Shown: positions 50,685 to 60,001, numbered from the stretch's first letter. The stretch: DNA of 64,000 bases from an uncultured Bacteroidales bacterium (GCA_900315245.1 OMYJ01000005.1:157011-221010), one strand, 5' to 3'. Numbers and translations are program-made. Notes: generated by a model not told the origin, from the letters alone.

Positions 50685-51797
50685 ATGAAAATTCTGACAT
50701 TAACAACCCAATATGCCAAAAACATGGGTGCGTTGTTGCAATGCTATGCCCTATGTTGGCATTTGAACAAATATGATGATGTAGATTGCTCTGTGATTGA
50801 TTATTATCCTGAAGGGGCCATGCGTAGTTGGGCCGTTTTTCGGAAACCGAGATCGATGGGTGATTTCTTAAATGTCGTGTTCGGATTGTGGCCTTCAAAT
50901 CTTATTAGAAGAAGCAAGAGTAACAAGGCCTTTCGTGAATTTATCAACGAATATATTAAAAAGACAGCTACATCTTATCATAATAGAAATGAAATATTGA
51001 TTTCTCCTCCTACTGCGGATGCTTTTATTTGCGGTAGTGATCAGATTTGGAATTTCAGATTTAGACGGGACTTGACTTTTTTCTTTGATTTCGTTGATGA
51101 AAAAGCCAAAAAAATAGCCTATGCACCAAGTATTGCTCACGAATGGGGCAATCAGGATAAATCATTCATCAAGCCTTACTTGGAGCGTTTTGATGCCCTC
51201 TCGATTCGCGACAAAGGTCTTGTGAAATCAGTGAATGAATTGGTGCCCGACAAAACCGTTCATTTGGTATGTGACCCAGTGTTTCTTTTGTCACAAGAAG
51301 AATGGATGCGAATGGCTGATACGTCAAAATGTCCTAAAGAGCCTTACATACTTTGTTATTTTATCGCGACATCTAAGTTTGCTATAGAATCTGTTCAGCA
51401 TATCAGAAAAATTACAGGATACAAAGTAGTATATTTAAATGTCAATGCACGTGATAAGTTCGACAGTGATATTCATATTACAGTTGGAGGCCCAAGAGAC
51501 CTCGTGGGGCTTGTGTCCAATGCCGCTTTTGTATGTACCAACTCGTTCCATTGCACTTCGTTTTCGGTTATTTTTCAGAAAGATTTTGCCTATCTTAAAG
51601 AAAGTGAGGATGAAAGAGCCAAAACCATTTGTGACATCTTTAAATTGCAAAATGCCATCAAAGACTGGAAAAGGCCTGTTGATTTTACAAGAGAATCGTT
51701 GAAACTGAACTACGAGCCGGGAAAGGGGGCTGGTATGGAATTCATCGAACAATCAAAACACTTTTTAGAAGAAGCAATATGGCCAAAGAGCAATTAA
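50685..51797 (+). CDS. Polysaccharide pyruvyltransferase
   Basis: A GT-B-like enzyme of 370 residues that adds a pyruvate ketal to a sugar, using phosphoenolpyruvate. Motifs are TTQYAKNMGALLQCYAL (N-terminus), ICGSDQIWNFRF, the internal SIRDKGLVKSV and VCTNSFHCTSFSVIF near the C-terminus. The last 19 bp overlap the Fe-S gene, a pairing seen in many exopolysaccharide clusters. Confidence 0.9.
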   Translation: MKILTLTTQYAKNMGALLQCYALCWHLNKYDDVDCSVIDYYPEGAMRSWAVFRKPRSMGDFLNVVFGLWPSNLIRRSKSNKAFREFINEYIKKTATSYHNRNEILISPPTADAFICGSDQIWNFRFRRDLTFFFDFVDEKAKKIAYAPSIAHEWGNQDKSFIKPYLERFDALSIRDKGLVKSVNELVPDKTVHLVCDPVFLLSQEEWMRMADTSKCPKEPYILCYFIATSKFAIESVQHIRKITGYKVVYLNVNARDKFDSDIHITVGGPRDLVGLVSNAAFVCTNSFHCTSFSVIFQKDFAYLKESEDERAKTICDIFKLQNAIKDWKRPVDFTRESLKLNYEPGKGAGMEFIEQSKHFLEEAIWPKSN

Positions 51798-52966
51798 TAA
51801 AGTTGGCGAATGAAGCGTGTTGCAGCGGTTGTGGCGCTTGTCAGAACGTGTGCCCGACCCATAGTATTTGCATGAAGTCGGTGAGCGACAGCCTTCATTT
51901 TTACCCAATGATTAATAATGATTCCTGCGTAGAATGTGGTAAGTGCATGCTGGCCTGCCCTGTGTTGAATGTGCCTCAGCAGGATGACAGGTTGATGAAT
52001 CCACAGTATTATTGTGCGTGGAATAAATCGACAGAACAACGCCAACAGAGCACTTCGGGTGGTGTTGGCAGTGCCATTGTGACAGAAGCTCTGAATCGCG
52101 GATATTATGTGTCAGGAGTTAGGTTTGATGACCATTGGCATGTTGAACATGTAGTAACCAAAGATGCTAATATTGCTAATCAGTTCAGAGGCTCTAAGTA
52201 TTTGCAGAGCGACACTTCAACTATATATCAGGAAATAAAGCATTTGATAGATGCAGGAGAAAAAGTCTTGTTTGTTGGGACTCCTTGTCAAATAGAGGCG
52301 GTTAAGTCTGTGGTGCCCAAAGCGGGGGATAATTTACTTACTTGTGGGATTATTTGTCATGGTGTGAATGCCCCCGTGGTTTGGTCAGATTTTATGAGAT
52401 ACCTCCAAAACAAAAAAAAAAGTGTGTTAAAGAGTTACAATTTCCGTAGCAAGAAAAAAGGCTGGGGCAAACTATATATTGACTACGAGATGACGAATGG
52501 AAAACAGTATGAAGAGCCAGCATGGAAGAACCTCTTCCATGTATGGTTCGGTCAGCATTATATGATGCGGGAATCCTGTTTTAATTGTCCTTACCGGAAA
52601 GAAGAACGTTATTCGGATTTAGTCGTCGGCGACTTCTGGGGTGTTGAGAAAGTTTTGCCGCAGTTGGAAACAAGAGATGGGGTGTCTGTTCTTATTACTT
52701 GTACTGAACAGGGACAAAAGTTTGTTGACGGACTTGGTTCTTTAGAGTTGATAGCAGTTGATGCAAAAAAAACCTCATTAGTGTTAAAGGGGTTCTTGGC
52801 AAAGAAAGGGAACGAGACTACAGTAAAGAAACAGATTGAAATAATGCATCGATTTGCTGAGCAATATCATTCAAAGACTTTTGCAGAAATGGCAAAGCTT
52901 TATCCTTGTCCGACAAGACTGGGATTGTTGATGTCATTGGTTAAATCTCATTTAGGTATTAAATAA
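51779..52966 (+). CDS. Fe-S protein of the F420 hydrogenase/dehydrogenase beta-subunit family
   Basis: 395 residues with two N-terminal 4Fe-4S ferredoxin motifs: CSGCGACQNVCP (C15, C18, C21, C25) and CVECGKCMLACP (C50, C53, C56, C60). The FrhB-type N- and C-terminal domains follow (SGGVGSAIVTEALNRG, FVGTPCQIEAVK, SCFNCPYRKEERYSDLVVGDFWG). It is probably a flavin-dependent redox enzyme acting on a sugar or the pyruvyl donor; F420 is not expected in this phylum. A run of ten A (52412-52421) codes for Lys-Lys-Lys. Confidence 0.87.
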   Translation: MAKEQLIKLANEACCSGCGACQNVCPTHSICMKSVSDSLHFYPMINNDSCVECGKCMLACPVLNVPQQDDRLMNPQYYCAWNKSTEQRQQSTSGGVGSAIVTEALNRGYYVSGVRFDDHWHVEHVVTKDANIANQFRGSKYLQSDTSTIYQEIKHLIDAGEKVLFVGTPCQIEAVKSVVPKAGDNLLTCGIICHGVNAPVVWSDFMRYLQNKKKSVLKSYNFRSKKKGWGKLYIDYEMTNGKQYEEPAWKNLFHVWFGQHYMMRESCFNCPYRKEERYSDLVVGDFWGVEKVLPQLETRDGVSVLITCTEQGQKFVDGLGSLELIAVDAKKTSLVLKGFLAKKGNETTVKKQIEIMHRFAEQYHSKTFAEMAKLYPCPTRLGLLMSLVKSHLGIK

Positions 52967-54516
52967 TGGGAAAATCACTTGCAAAGACATCCATTTGGGT
53001 GACCATTCTAATGGTCATCGGCTATGTTTTTTCTTTTTTAAAAGAAGCCGTAATAGCCAATTATTTTGGCGTTTCTGGTGCTGTTGATGCCTACACCATA
53101 GCCATAACCATTCCTGTTACACTGTTTGCGGTTATATCTGTTAGCATCCAATCCATAGTTGTTCCTCTTTATTCAGACATTCTAATAAATAAAGGAGACC
53201 AAGAAGCAAAGTCATATATCAACAAACTGATCACATTAGTTGGATGCATTTCAATGGCATTTATTGTCCTTTGTGAGGTGTTGGCATCTCCTCTAATTTA
53301 TCTTTTTGCTCCTGGTTTTGACCCCGAAGTGCATACACTTGCTACTACCTTGCTTCGTATCACGCTGCCAACCATTCTGTTTACATTACTTGATAGGGTT
53401 TTTGTTGGAGTTCTGAATGTTCATAAGAAATTTGTTTTTCCGACACTTTCGCTCTATGTATTGAACCTGGTGCTTATTCTTTTTATTGTGTTATTACACG
53501 CGAAATGGGGTATAGCTGCTGCTTGTGTAGGACAAGTAGTGGGATCAGTAGGACAGGTATTGTTCTTGCTTATTGTAGTCAGGAAACATATTCATCTTCG
53601 CCTTGATTTTCATTGGAAAAATGAAGCTATCCACAAGTCTATGAAGAACTCCGTTCCTATTATTTGGACAGTTAGTTTAGGTGAGGTGAGTGCAATTGTT
53701 AATAGGATGGTGTCTTCATTTCTTTTTGTTGGCTCCATTTCCGCCATTAGTTATGCATTGAAGATAAATACGGTCTTGATGCAGTTCTTTACCACGGCTA
53801 TAGCAACTATTGTATACCCATTATATGCCGAATCTGCAGCACGTAGAGACATGCATCAACTCAATGGCCGTGTAAATTCTACTCTTTCTATCTACATTTT
53901 CTTCCTTTTTCCTTTAATGTGTGGAGTTCTGTGCCTAAAGGAAGAACTTATTACTGTTGCTTTTGGTCGTGGAGCTTTTGACAGTAGCGCTATTAATTTG
54001 ACCCAGCAATTATTAGGTATTTATTGCATCGGTATACTTTTCTCTGCCATAAGAGAAACCACTACTAAAGTGTTCTATTCGGTGCAGGACACCACTACCC
54101 CTGCCAAGAATACCACATTGGGATTGATCCTTATGATTGCTTTTAACATAGCCCTTCCACAAGTTTTCGGAATTTATGGTTTGGCCATTGCAAAAAGCTT
54201 AGTGGCAATTATCGTTTCAACAAGACTCCTTTGGCAATTAGTAAAGAAACATGAAGAAATAAAACTTGGACAATTCAAAAAGAATCTACCTGGTATTGTA
54301 GGGGCGTCATGGATTATGTTGTCAGTAATGTTCTTTATTAGATACATTTGGCACATAGATTCTGTTTTTGTGTCACTTCTTATATTTACTATTTTGGGGA
54401 TTTTGATATATGCCATCTGCTGCATATTGTTCCGCCCGCCAATAATGTACGAAGTTCTTAAAATGACTTTGGGTAAGCATTATTCCAAAGTGTCAAAATA
54501 TATTGAAAAAAAATAA
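52966..54516 (+). CDS. MurJ/Wzx-like lipid-linked oligosaccharide flippase
   Basis: A 516-residue integral membrane protein with about 14 helices and the MVIN/MurJ signatures KEAVIANYFGVSGAVDAYTIA near the N-terminus and VPIIWTVSLGEVSAIVNRMVSS in the middle. In a polysaccharide locus that has Wzy but no other Wzx, it probably flips undecaprenyl-linked repeat units to the periplasm. The ATG shares its A with the upstream TAA (TAATG). Confidence 0.87.
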   Translation: MGKSLAKTSIWVTILMVIGYVFSFLKEAVIANYFGVSGAVDAYTIAITIPVTLFAVISVSIQSIVVPLYSDILINKGDQEAKSYINKLITLVGCISMAFIVLCEVLASPLIYLFAPGFDPEVHTLATTLLRITLPTILFTLLDRVFVGVLNVHKKFVFPTLSLYVLNLVLILFIVLLHAKWGIAAACVGQVVGSVGQVLFLLIVVRKHIHLRLDFHWKNEAIHKSMKNSVPIIWTVSLGEVSAIVNRMVSSFLFVGSISAISYALKINTVLMQFFTTAIATIVYPLYAESAARRDMHQLNGRVNSTLSIYIFFLFPLMCGVLCLKEELITVAFGRGAFDSSAINLTQQLLGIYCIGILFSAIRETTTKVFYSVQDTTTPAKNTTLGLILMIAFNIALPQVFGIYGLAIAKSLVAIIVSTRLLWQLVKKHEEIKLGQFKKNLPGIVGASWIMLSVMFFIRYIWHIDSVFVSLLIFTILGILIYAICCILFRPPIMYEVLKMTLGKHYSKVSKYIEKK

Positions 54517-54528
54517 AACAATTACAAC

Positions 54529-55542
54529 ATGAACTGGTCTTCTGTTTTACCACTGAAAATTTATAACTCACTTAAATTAGTGAAGTTGGCGAATGATAGT
54601 ATAAAGAAGTTTGGAGCTCGGAACAATAAATTGAGAGTGATGTCAGGTATTATTGAAGCAAATAGACATTATGGTTATAGCCCCGATGAATTCTTTTTGT
54701 TTCATTATGACTCTCTAACAGAACAGCAACGTGTCTCTTTTATAGGCGATTCTGAACGTCAAAAGATTGCCGAGTCTTTGAACGATAAAAAAATATTGGA
54801 TCTACTTTCAGACAAATGGACAACATATAAGGTATTTCAACAATTTTTCCACCGTGATGCTTGTTTGTTAATACGTGGCGGGGATTTACAGCATTTAAAA
54901 GAATTGTTATATAGATCAGATCAATTGATTCTTAAACCATTAAGAGGATCATTAGGTAAAGGAGTCCAAATATTGTCTTCAAGTGAATTTAGCAGTAATA
55001 CAATAGACAAACTTTTGAATGAGTATCCAAAAGGATTTATTGCAGAACAATTAATTAAACAAGATGCAGCTATGGCGACTCTTCACCAGGAGTCAGTAAA
55101 TACATTAAGAATATACACTATTAATTACCATAACAAAGTGTCCATATTGCATCCATTGATACGAATAGGAAGAGGAAAGAGTATCATCGATAATGCGGGC
55201 GGTGGTGGCATTATAACGGCTTGTGATCCCCAAACTGGTAGAGTGTACAAAGCGGTAGATGAATGGGGGCATACTTTCGAGAAACATCCAGACAATGGTT
55301 GTGATTTGATTGGATTTGAAGTCCCTCGCTGGAAAGAAGCATTTCAAACAGCTGAAAAGCTTGCCTTGCACGTTCCCGATGTTCACTATGCAGGTTGGGA
55401 TATGGCTTTGACAAAGAATGGTTGGGTGCTTGTTGAAGGTAATCCGAGAGCACAATTTTTATTTCAAATTTCAGAAGGGACAGGGTTTAGAGATGAATTA
55501 AGCATAATTCTTAAAGATTATGGTGTTGAGAGCATTGTTTAA
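54529..55542 (+). CDS. Second sugar-transfer-associated ATP-grasp protein
   Basis: A 337-residue paralogue of the protein at 49580, with the same motif order: LILKPLRGSLGKGVQIL, SVNTLRIYTI, IRIGRGKSIIDNAGGGGI and AGWDMALTKNGWVLVEGNPR. Outside the motifs identity is low, so the two probably act on different substrates. Likely role: ATP-dependent ligation of an acid to an amine on the glycan. It lies 12 bp after the flippase. Confidence 0.8.
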   Translation: MNWSSVLPLKIYNSLKLVKLANDSIKKFGARNNKLRVMSGIIEANRHYGYSPDEFFLFHYDSLTEQQRVSFIGDSERQKIAESLNDKKILDLLSDKWTTYKVFQQFFHRDACLLIRGGDLQHLKELLYRSDQLILKPLRGSLGKGVQILSSSEFSSNTIDKLLNEYPKGFIAEQLIKQDAAMATLHQESVNTLRIYTINYHNKVSILHPLIRIGRGKSIIDNAGGGGIITACDPQTGRVYKAVDEWGHTFEKHPDNGCDLIGFEVPRWKEAFQTAEKLALHVPDVHYAGWDMALTKNGWVLVEGNPRAQFLFQISEGTGFRDELSIILKDYGVESIV

Positions 55543-55587
55543 AACATCGTTTGAAATAGTCACTATGCTACTTCTTGTGTGACTCCC

Positions 55588-56823
55588 ATGCGTATACTTA
55601 TCTTTACCCCATATGTGACTATCAACAGTCGACCTGAATTTAGCAAAAACAAAACAGGTTTTGGCTATATGGTCTATGACATTGCTCATGCTGTTGGCGA
55701 AATGGAACGGGTTGATTTGTTTGCTACCGATTCCAGAGGCGAAGCCTTTGATATTGATGGGGCGCATTTCTTGAAACGTTCATTTGGCTTGTTTCTGAAG
55801 AGCATTTTCCGGTGCCTTTCGCCTATCGTGGTATGGAGATTGTGGAGACAATATCATATGAGCAATGGTTCGTTAGTTCGGTTGATTTATTATTGGCTTA
55901 TTTCAGGTTATGTTAAAGGATTATTTAAGTGTGGGCGTTATGACATTGTCCACATCCATGGTTGTGGATTCGCTTCAGAACTATGGATGCAAGTCTGCAA
56001 GAATTGTGGACAAAAGTATGTTGTCACATTGCATGGGCTTAATTCATTTACAGGGGCAGTACGACTTGAACCTGCTGCTAAACAATATGAACGAGATTTC
56101 TTGAAAAGGGTTGTTGGCGGCGAAATACCAATCACAGTAATTAGTACTGGCATGAAACGAATGATAGAAAAAACGTTTGATAAGATCAATTGTGATAATA
56201 TTTTTGTTGTTTGCAATTCTTTCAGTTTTTCAAACAACGCCAGTTCTGGGTTATCGGTTCGAAAAAAATATGGTATTCCTTCTAATGCCAAAGTGCTTCT
56301 TTATGTTGGTAATATCAGCGAGAACAAAAACCAACTTCAGATGGTGAAGGTATTTGATTTGCTTTCGGGGGAACTGCGTAATCAAACTTGGGTGTTGTTT
56401 TGTGGAGAAAACCATATGGGTAATAACATTTCATTTGAGGAAGCAATTAAGAATAGCCCCAATGCTGACCATCTTGTGCTATGCGGTGGAATTAAGAGAG
56501 AATTGATGTCGGCTTATTACGAAGAAGCTGATGCCGTTGTTCTTTTGAGCCAAACGGAAGGATTCGGATTGAGTCTTATAGAAGGAATGCATTTCGGTTT
56601 GCCAGGCTTGATGTTTAAGGATATGGATGCTTATGAAGATATTTATGATGCAAATGCCGTGATAGGTGTGGCCGATAGGACCAATCAATGTGTGGTGGAT
56701 GGAATAGAACAGCTGCTAAAAGGCCGATGGAATAAAGAGGTAATAAAAAGTTGTTCCGAGAGGTTTGGATGTGACATGATGGCGCAGAGATATATCCTTG
56801 TATATAAACGAATTCTTGCATGA
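55588..56823 (+). CDS. Glycosyltransferase family 4-like protein
   Basis: 411 residues with a GT-B fold. The N-terminal acceptor half contains DIVHIHGCGFASELW and YVVTLHGLNSF. The donor half begins KVLLYVGNISENKNQLQMVK and carries the retaining EX7E motif region ADAVVLLSQTEGFGLSLIEG (about 316-335). It adds one sugar of the repeat unit on the cytoplasmic side. ATG 55588 is chosen over the GTG at 55579. It overlaps the next gene as ATGA. Confidence 0.9.
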   Translation: MRILIFTPYVTINSRPEFSKNKTGFGYMVYDIAHAVGEMERVDLFATDSRGEAFDIDGAHFLKRSFGLFLKSIFRCLSPIVVWRLWRQYHMSNGSLVRLIYYWLISGYVKGLFKCGRYDIVHIHGCGFASELWMQVCKNCGQKYVVTLHGLNSFTGAVRLEPAAKQYERDFLKRVVGGEIPITVISTGMKRMIEKTFDKINCDNIFVVCNSFSFSNNASSGLSVRKKYGIPSNAKVLLYVGNISENKNQLQMVKVFDLLSGELRNQTWVLFCGENHMGNNISFEEAIKNSPNADHLVLCGGIKRELMSAYYEEADAVVLLSQTEGFGLSLIEGMHFGLPGLMFKDMDAYEDIYDANAVIGVADRTNQCVVDGIEQLLKGRWNKEVIKSCSERFGCDMMAQRYILVYKRILA

Positions 56824-57959
56824 ATTATTTTAAAATACTTCGTTTTTTACAACTAGGTGACCGAGGAGCATTTGATGTTCCTATTGGACAACAACGAGCG
56901 TTTTTGGAATCCTTAGGTGAAGCTAAAAACGATATAGACAGAGGGTACAAACAATATCTCTGCCAGAATTTCTTTGTGCCCCAATGGAAAGTATGGCTAT
57001 TAAACATTGTGGCTGCTGTAGTGGTACCTTTTATTGTGTTGTTTTTTTTGTTAAAGCGTTGTTTTGTCAGGGAAGGGCAACATGTTGATACAATGATGGA
57101 ACACAAAGAGATGGATGAAGTAGTGCCTTCCGTTGTTTGGGAAAAGTATAATCCAAACAGCAAGTATTGGAAACAAGGGTCCTCAATGTCGTTTAATGAC
57201 TTTGGCTTTCTTATACGCTTGGTATCACGTGCGCCACACCATCCATATTTTATTTTGAAGTCCTGGATGAATGTGGTATTATATAGTGATATGATAAGGC
57301 GGCATAGTCCTGAAGTAATGATTCAGTTTGGGGAATTCTCGTTCAGTAGTTCTATTTTAACTGCATATTGCCATAAACACGGGGTGAAACATATTGACAT
57401 TATGCATGGGGAGAAATTGTGGTTTATACGCGATGCTTTTTTTCATTACGACGAGTGTTATGTGTGGGATGAGTATTATGCTGATTTGTTCCGCAGCTTG
57501 AAGGCTGAGCCTACACAGTTTCGTGTTGCAATTCCTCCCTCAATGAGAATTGATACAGAAGTTTATAAAAATCAAAAGTATTATGCTGATTACAAGTACT
57601 ATTTAGCATTATACAATGAAGATCAAATCAAGGGGATTGTAAAGTCAATGGAATTTGTAATGCGAGAAGGGAAAAAAGTGAAGTATCGCCCTCATCCTCG
57701 TTATAGTGATATGGAACTTTTACGTAAGTATGTTGAAGAAGATGAAATAGAAATGCCCAAGGAGGTTGGAATAAGGGATTCAATCTCTAATCTTGAATAC
57801 TCTGTTGGGTCATATACAACAGCATTATCTCAAGCTTGTTTTTCTGGAAAGGGTGTTGTCCTTGATGACGTTACTTTTAAAGAACAATTTGACAAACTTG
57901 AAGAACGTGGATATATTCTATCCAAGATGAATTGCGACAGATTGTCAAAATATCAATAA
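56820..57959 (+). CDS. Unrecognised protein, possible GT-B-type transferase of the polysaccharide locus
   Basis: A 379-residue protein translationally coupled to the GT4 gene. One hydrophobic helix (about 63-83, VAAVVVPFIVLFFLLKRC) suggests membrane anchoring. The C-terminal part has a Rossmann-like pattern: HIDIMHGEKLWF, YRPHPRYSDMELL and YSVGSYTTALSQACFSGKG. These recall nucleotide-binding loops of CMP-sialyl- or polysialyltransferase-like and CDP-glycerol-type GT-B enzymes. No family motif is exact. As no other obvious CMP-sugar transferase is encoded here, it is a candidate for legionaminic acid transfer. Confidence 0.55.
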   Translation: MNYFKILRFLQLGDRGAFDVPIGQQRAFLESLGEAKNDIDRGYKQYLCQNFFVPQWKVWLLNIVAAVVVPFIVLFFLLKRCFVREGQHVDTMMEHKEMDEVVPSVVWEKYNPNSKYWKQGSSMSFNDFGFLIRLVSRAPHHPYFILKSWMNVVLYSDMIRRHSPEVMIQFGEFSFSSSILTAYCHKHGVKHIDIMHGEKLWFIRDAFFHYDECYVWDEYYADLFRSLKAEPTQFRVAIPPSMRIDTEVYKNQKYYADYKYYLALYNEDQIKGIVKSMEFVMREGKKVKYRPHPRYSDMELLRKYVEEDEIEMPKEVGIRDSISNLEYSVGSYTTALSQACFSGKGVVLDDVTFKEQFDKLEERGYILSKMNCDRLSKYQ

Positions 57960-57962
57960 TAA

Positions 57963-58483
57963 ATGAAAAAAATCATTCTTTTCCCCGTTACTGTATTTCG
58001 AAGATTCAGGTCGGTTGTTGCAACTTGCATATTGAAGTGTTATGCCAGATCTTGCGGTTCTGATGTTGGGGCAGCCAGAATACCCCATATTGGTTCCCAA
58101 GTTGTTTTGGAAGTCGGTTCACATTGCGGTTTTAATGGTTTTACTGCTACAGGTTGGGGGGGGTAAAAATTGGTAATTATTTTCACTCAGGGACCAATGT
58201 GAAGATTATGTTAGGCAGTCACGATTACGCAGCTGGCGATAAAATACCCTATGGAAGTAAGCATACCATCAGAAATGTTGTTGTTGATGATTTTGTGTGG
58301 TTAGGGTCGGATGTGATTATTTCCGGGAATGTTCATATAGGAGAGGGCGCAATAGTGGCAATTGGTTCTGTAGTGGTGAAGGATGTTCCACCATGTGCTA
58401 TCGTTGGGGGCAATCCAGCTAAGATAATCAAATATAGAGACATTGAACACTTCAAAAAACTAAAGCAAGAAGGGCGTTATTAA
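57963..58483 (+). pseudogene. Hexapeptide acyltransferase gene, frame broken at a G8 tract
   Basis: The first frame (57963-58166) gives an N-terminus and the start of a left-handed beta-helix (HIGSQVVLEVGSHCGFNGF), then stops at TAA right after a run of eight G. The rest (VKIGNYFHSGTNVKIMLG, AGDKIPYG, WLGSDVIISGNVHIGEGAIVAIGSVV, AIVGGNPAKIIKY) continues in another frame to 58483. Nine or six G would restore a single protein of about 173 residues, an O- or N-acetyltransferase of the NodL/CysE-like type. This looks like the OFF state of a phase-variable gene, or a sequencing or assembly error. Confidence 0.88.
58156..58163 (+). repeat. Homopolymer G8 tract at the acetyltransferase frameshift
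   Basis: Eight consecutive G immediately before TAA; the frame break of the acetyltransferase gene maps exactly here. One added G gives Trp-Gly-Gly-Val and an open frame. Confidence 0.92.
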
Positions 58484-58484
58484 A

Positions 58485-59261
58485 ATGAAGGATTTGGTTT
58501 CAGTTATTATGCCTTCTTATAACTGTGGACATTTTGTGGCAGAAGCTATTCGTAGCGTCCTCGCTCAAACTTATTCCAACTGGGAAATACTATTTGTTGA
58601 CGATTGTTCTACGGATGATACAGAAACAATCGTAAAGGCGTTCAACGATCAGCGTATTCATTTTTTCAAAAACACAAAAAACAGTGGTGCTGCGGTATCG
58701 CGTAATAAGGCATTGATAGAAGCCAAAGGCCGATGGATTGCATTTTTGGATAGTGATGATTTATGGGAACCATTGAAGTTAGAAAAACAGATTCAATTCA
58801 TGGAGAAGAATAACTACAAGTTTTCTTATACCTGCTATGCCGAAATGGATGCTGAAGGAAATGACACGGGTGTGATTGTGATGGGTCCTAAAAAAGTAAC
58901 CAAAGCTGGTATGTTCGCCTTTTGTTGGCCGGGTTGTCTTACTGTTATGTACGATGCGGAAGCCGTTGGGCTTGTCCAAATAGAGGACATCAAGAAGAAT
59001 AATGACTATGCCCTGTGGCTGAAAGTTTGCAAGAAAGCTGACTGCTGTCTGCTGCCTGAGGTGTTGGCCAAATATCGTAGAGGACGTAGTGGATCGGTCA
59101 GCTCTCATAGCATCATCACCATGATAAAATGGCACTACAAATTGTTTCGCGAGGCGGAGAAAATGAACGCCATTGCTTCGTTTTGGCATACTGGAGTAAA
59201 TCTCATCTGTGGTTTCTATAAAAAGCTTAAATATGTTCACAAGGTAAAACAAGGCTCATGA
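58485..59261 (+). CDS. Glycosyltransferase family 2 protein
   Basis: 258 residues with an N-terminal GT-A domain: VSVIMPSYNCGHFVAEAI, ILFVDDCSTDDT (nucleotide-binding Asp), AFLDSDDLWEP (DxD-like metal site) and a C-terminal acceptor part. It probably adds a sugar of the repeat unit from a nucleotide donor in the cytoplasm. The stop overlaps the sugar-phosphate transferase start by 4 bp (ATGA). Confidence 0.92.
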   Translation: MKDLVSVIMPSYNCGHFVAEAIRSVLAQTYSNWEILFVDDCSTDDTETIVKAFNDQRIHFFKNTKNSGAAVSRNKALIEAKGRWIAFLDSDDLWEPLKLEKQIQFMEKNNYKFSYTCYAEMDAEGNDTGVIVMGPKKVTKAGMFAFCWPGCLTVMYDAEAVGLVQIEDIKKNNDYALWLKVCKKADCCLLPEVLAKYRRGRSGSVSSHSIITMIKWHYKLFREAEKMNAIASFWHTGVNLICGFYKKLKYVHKVKQGS

Positions 59262-59911
59262 TACTTAAGTGGATTTTCGATCGAATCGTCTCTTTCGTCG
59301 GCCTCCTTTTCTTGTGGCCCGTTTTGATTGTTGTGGCCATCTTGGTGAAGGTGAAAATGCCGGGCGGTCCTGTCTTTTTTGTGCAAGAGAGGGTAGGGAA
59401 GGGCGGCAAGTTGTTCAAGTGCCACAAGTTCCGTTCTATGGTGGTGGATCATAGCGGTAGTTCTGTGTCGGTTGCTGGCGACAGCCGTATCACCCCTGTT
59501 GGAGCCAAGATGAGGCACCACAAGGTGGATGAGCTCCCCGAGTTGTGGGATGTTCTTGTCGGGAACATGAGTTTTGTGGGTCCACGTCCGGATGTGCCCG
59601 GATATGCAGACAAGTTGGAAGGGGAGGATCGGGATGTCCTGAAACTGCGTCCCGGCATCACAGGGCCAGCCACGTTGAAATACCGTTTGGAGGACGAAAT
59701 GATTGCGGAATATGTGGCCCAAAGGCAAAAGGAGGGCGACCCTCGTGACCCGCAGGACATTGCGGTGGAGTATAATGACACGGTGATTTTTCCAGACAAG
59801 GTGCGGCTGAATTGCTATTATTACAGGCATTACTCTTTCATTAAAGACATTCAGATGATTCTCTGTACGGTGTTTGGGAAGAAGATGAAATATGGCGGCG
59901 AGACGATATGA
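59258..59911 (+). CDS. Undecaprenyl-phosphate sugar-1-phosphate transferase (initiating, PglC/WcaJ-C-like)
   Basis: Starts repeat-unit synthesis by moving a sugar-1-phosphate to undecaprenyl phosphate. The 217-residue protein has the short, monotopic form: an N-terminal membrane segment (about 8-30), then PVFFVQERVGKGGKLFKCHKFR, KVDELPELWDVLVGNMSFVG (the catalytic Asp-Glu pair) and RPGITGPATLKY. It is the last gene of the locus; a hairpin overlaps its stop codon. Confidence 0.94.
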   Translation: MILKWIFDRIVSFVGLLFLWPVLIVVAILVKVKMPGGPVFFVQERVGKGGKLFKCHKFRSMVVDHSGSSVSVAGDSRITPVGAKMRHHKVDELPELWDVLVGNMSFVGPRPDVPGYADKLEGEDRDVLKLRPGITGPATLKYRLEDEMIAEYVAQRQKEGDPRDPQDIAVEYNDTVIFPDKVRLNCYYYRHYSFIKDIQMILCTVFGKKMKYGGETI

Positions 59912-59922
59912 TCTTCTCGCCG
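59896..59922 (+). terminator. Hairpin at the end of the polysaccharide locus
   Basis: CGGCGAGA (59896-59903) pairs perfectly with TCTCGCCG (59915-59922) around an 11-nt loop and covers the stop codon of the last gene. The sequence after it is T-rich (TTGTTGATAATATTT) without a solid T-run, so terminator function is probable but not sure. Confidence 0.55.
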
Positions 59923-59993
59923 TTGTTGATAATATTTCCCCTTTTGTTAACATTTTCCATGTCGGCAAAACCGGTCGGGAAGAGTGGAAATGT

Positions 59994-60001
59994 TATCTTT
60001 G
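59994..60001 (+). promoter_or_regulatory. Bacteroidota -7 box before the large surface protein gene
   Basis: TATCTTTG, an exact TAnnTTTG match, 78 bp upstream of ATG 60080. It indicates that the surface protein is transcribed separately from the polysaccharide operon. Confidence 0.6.
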
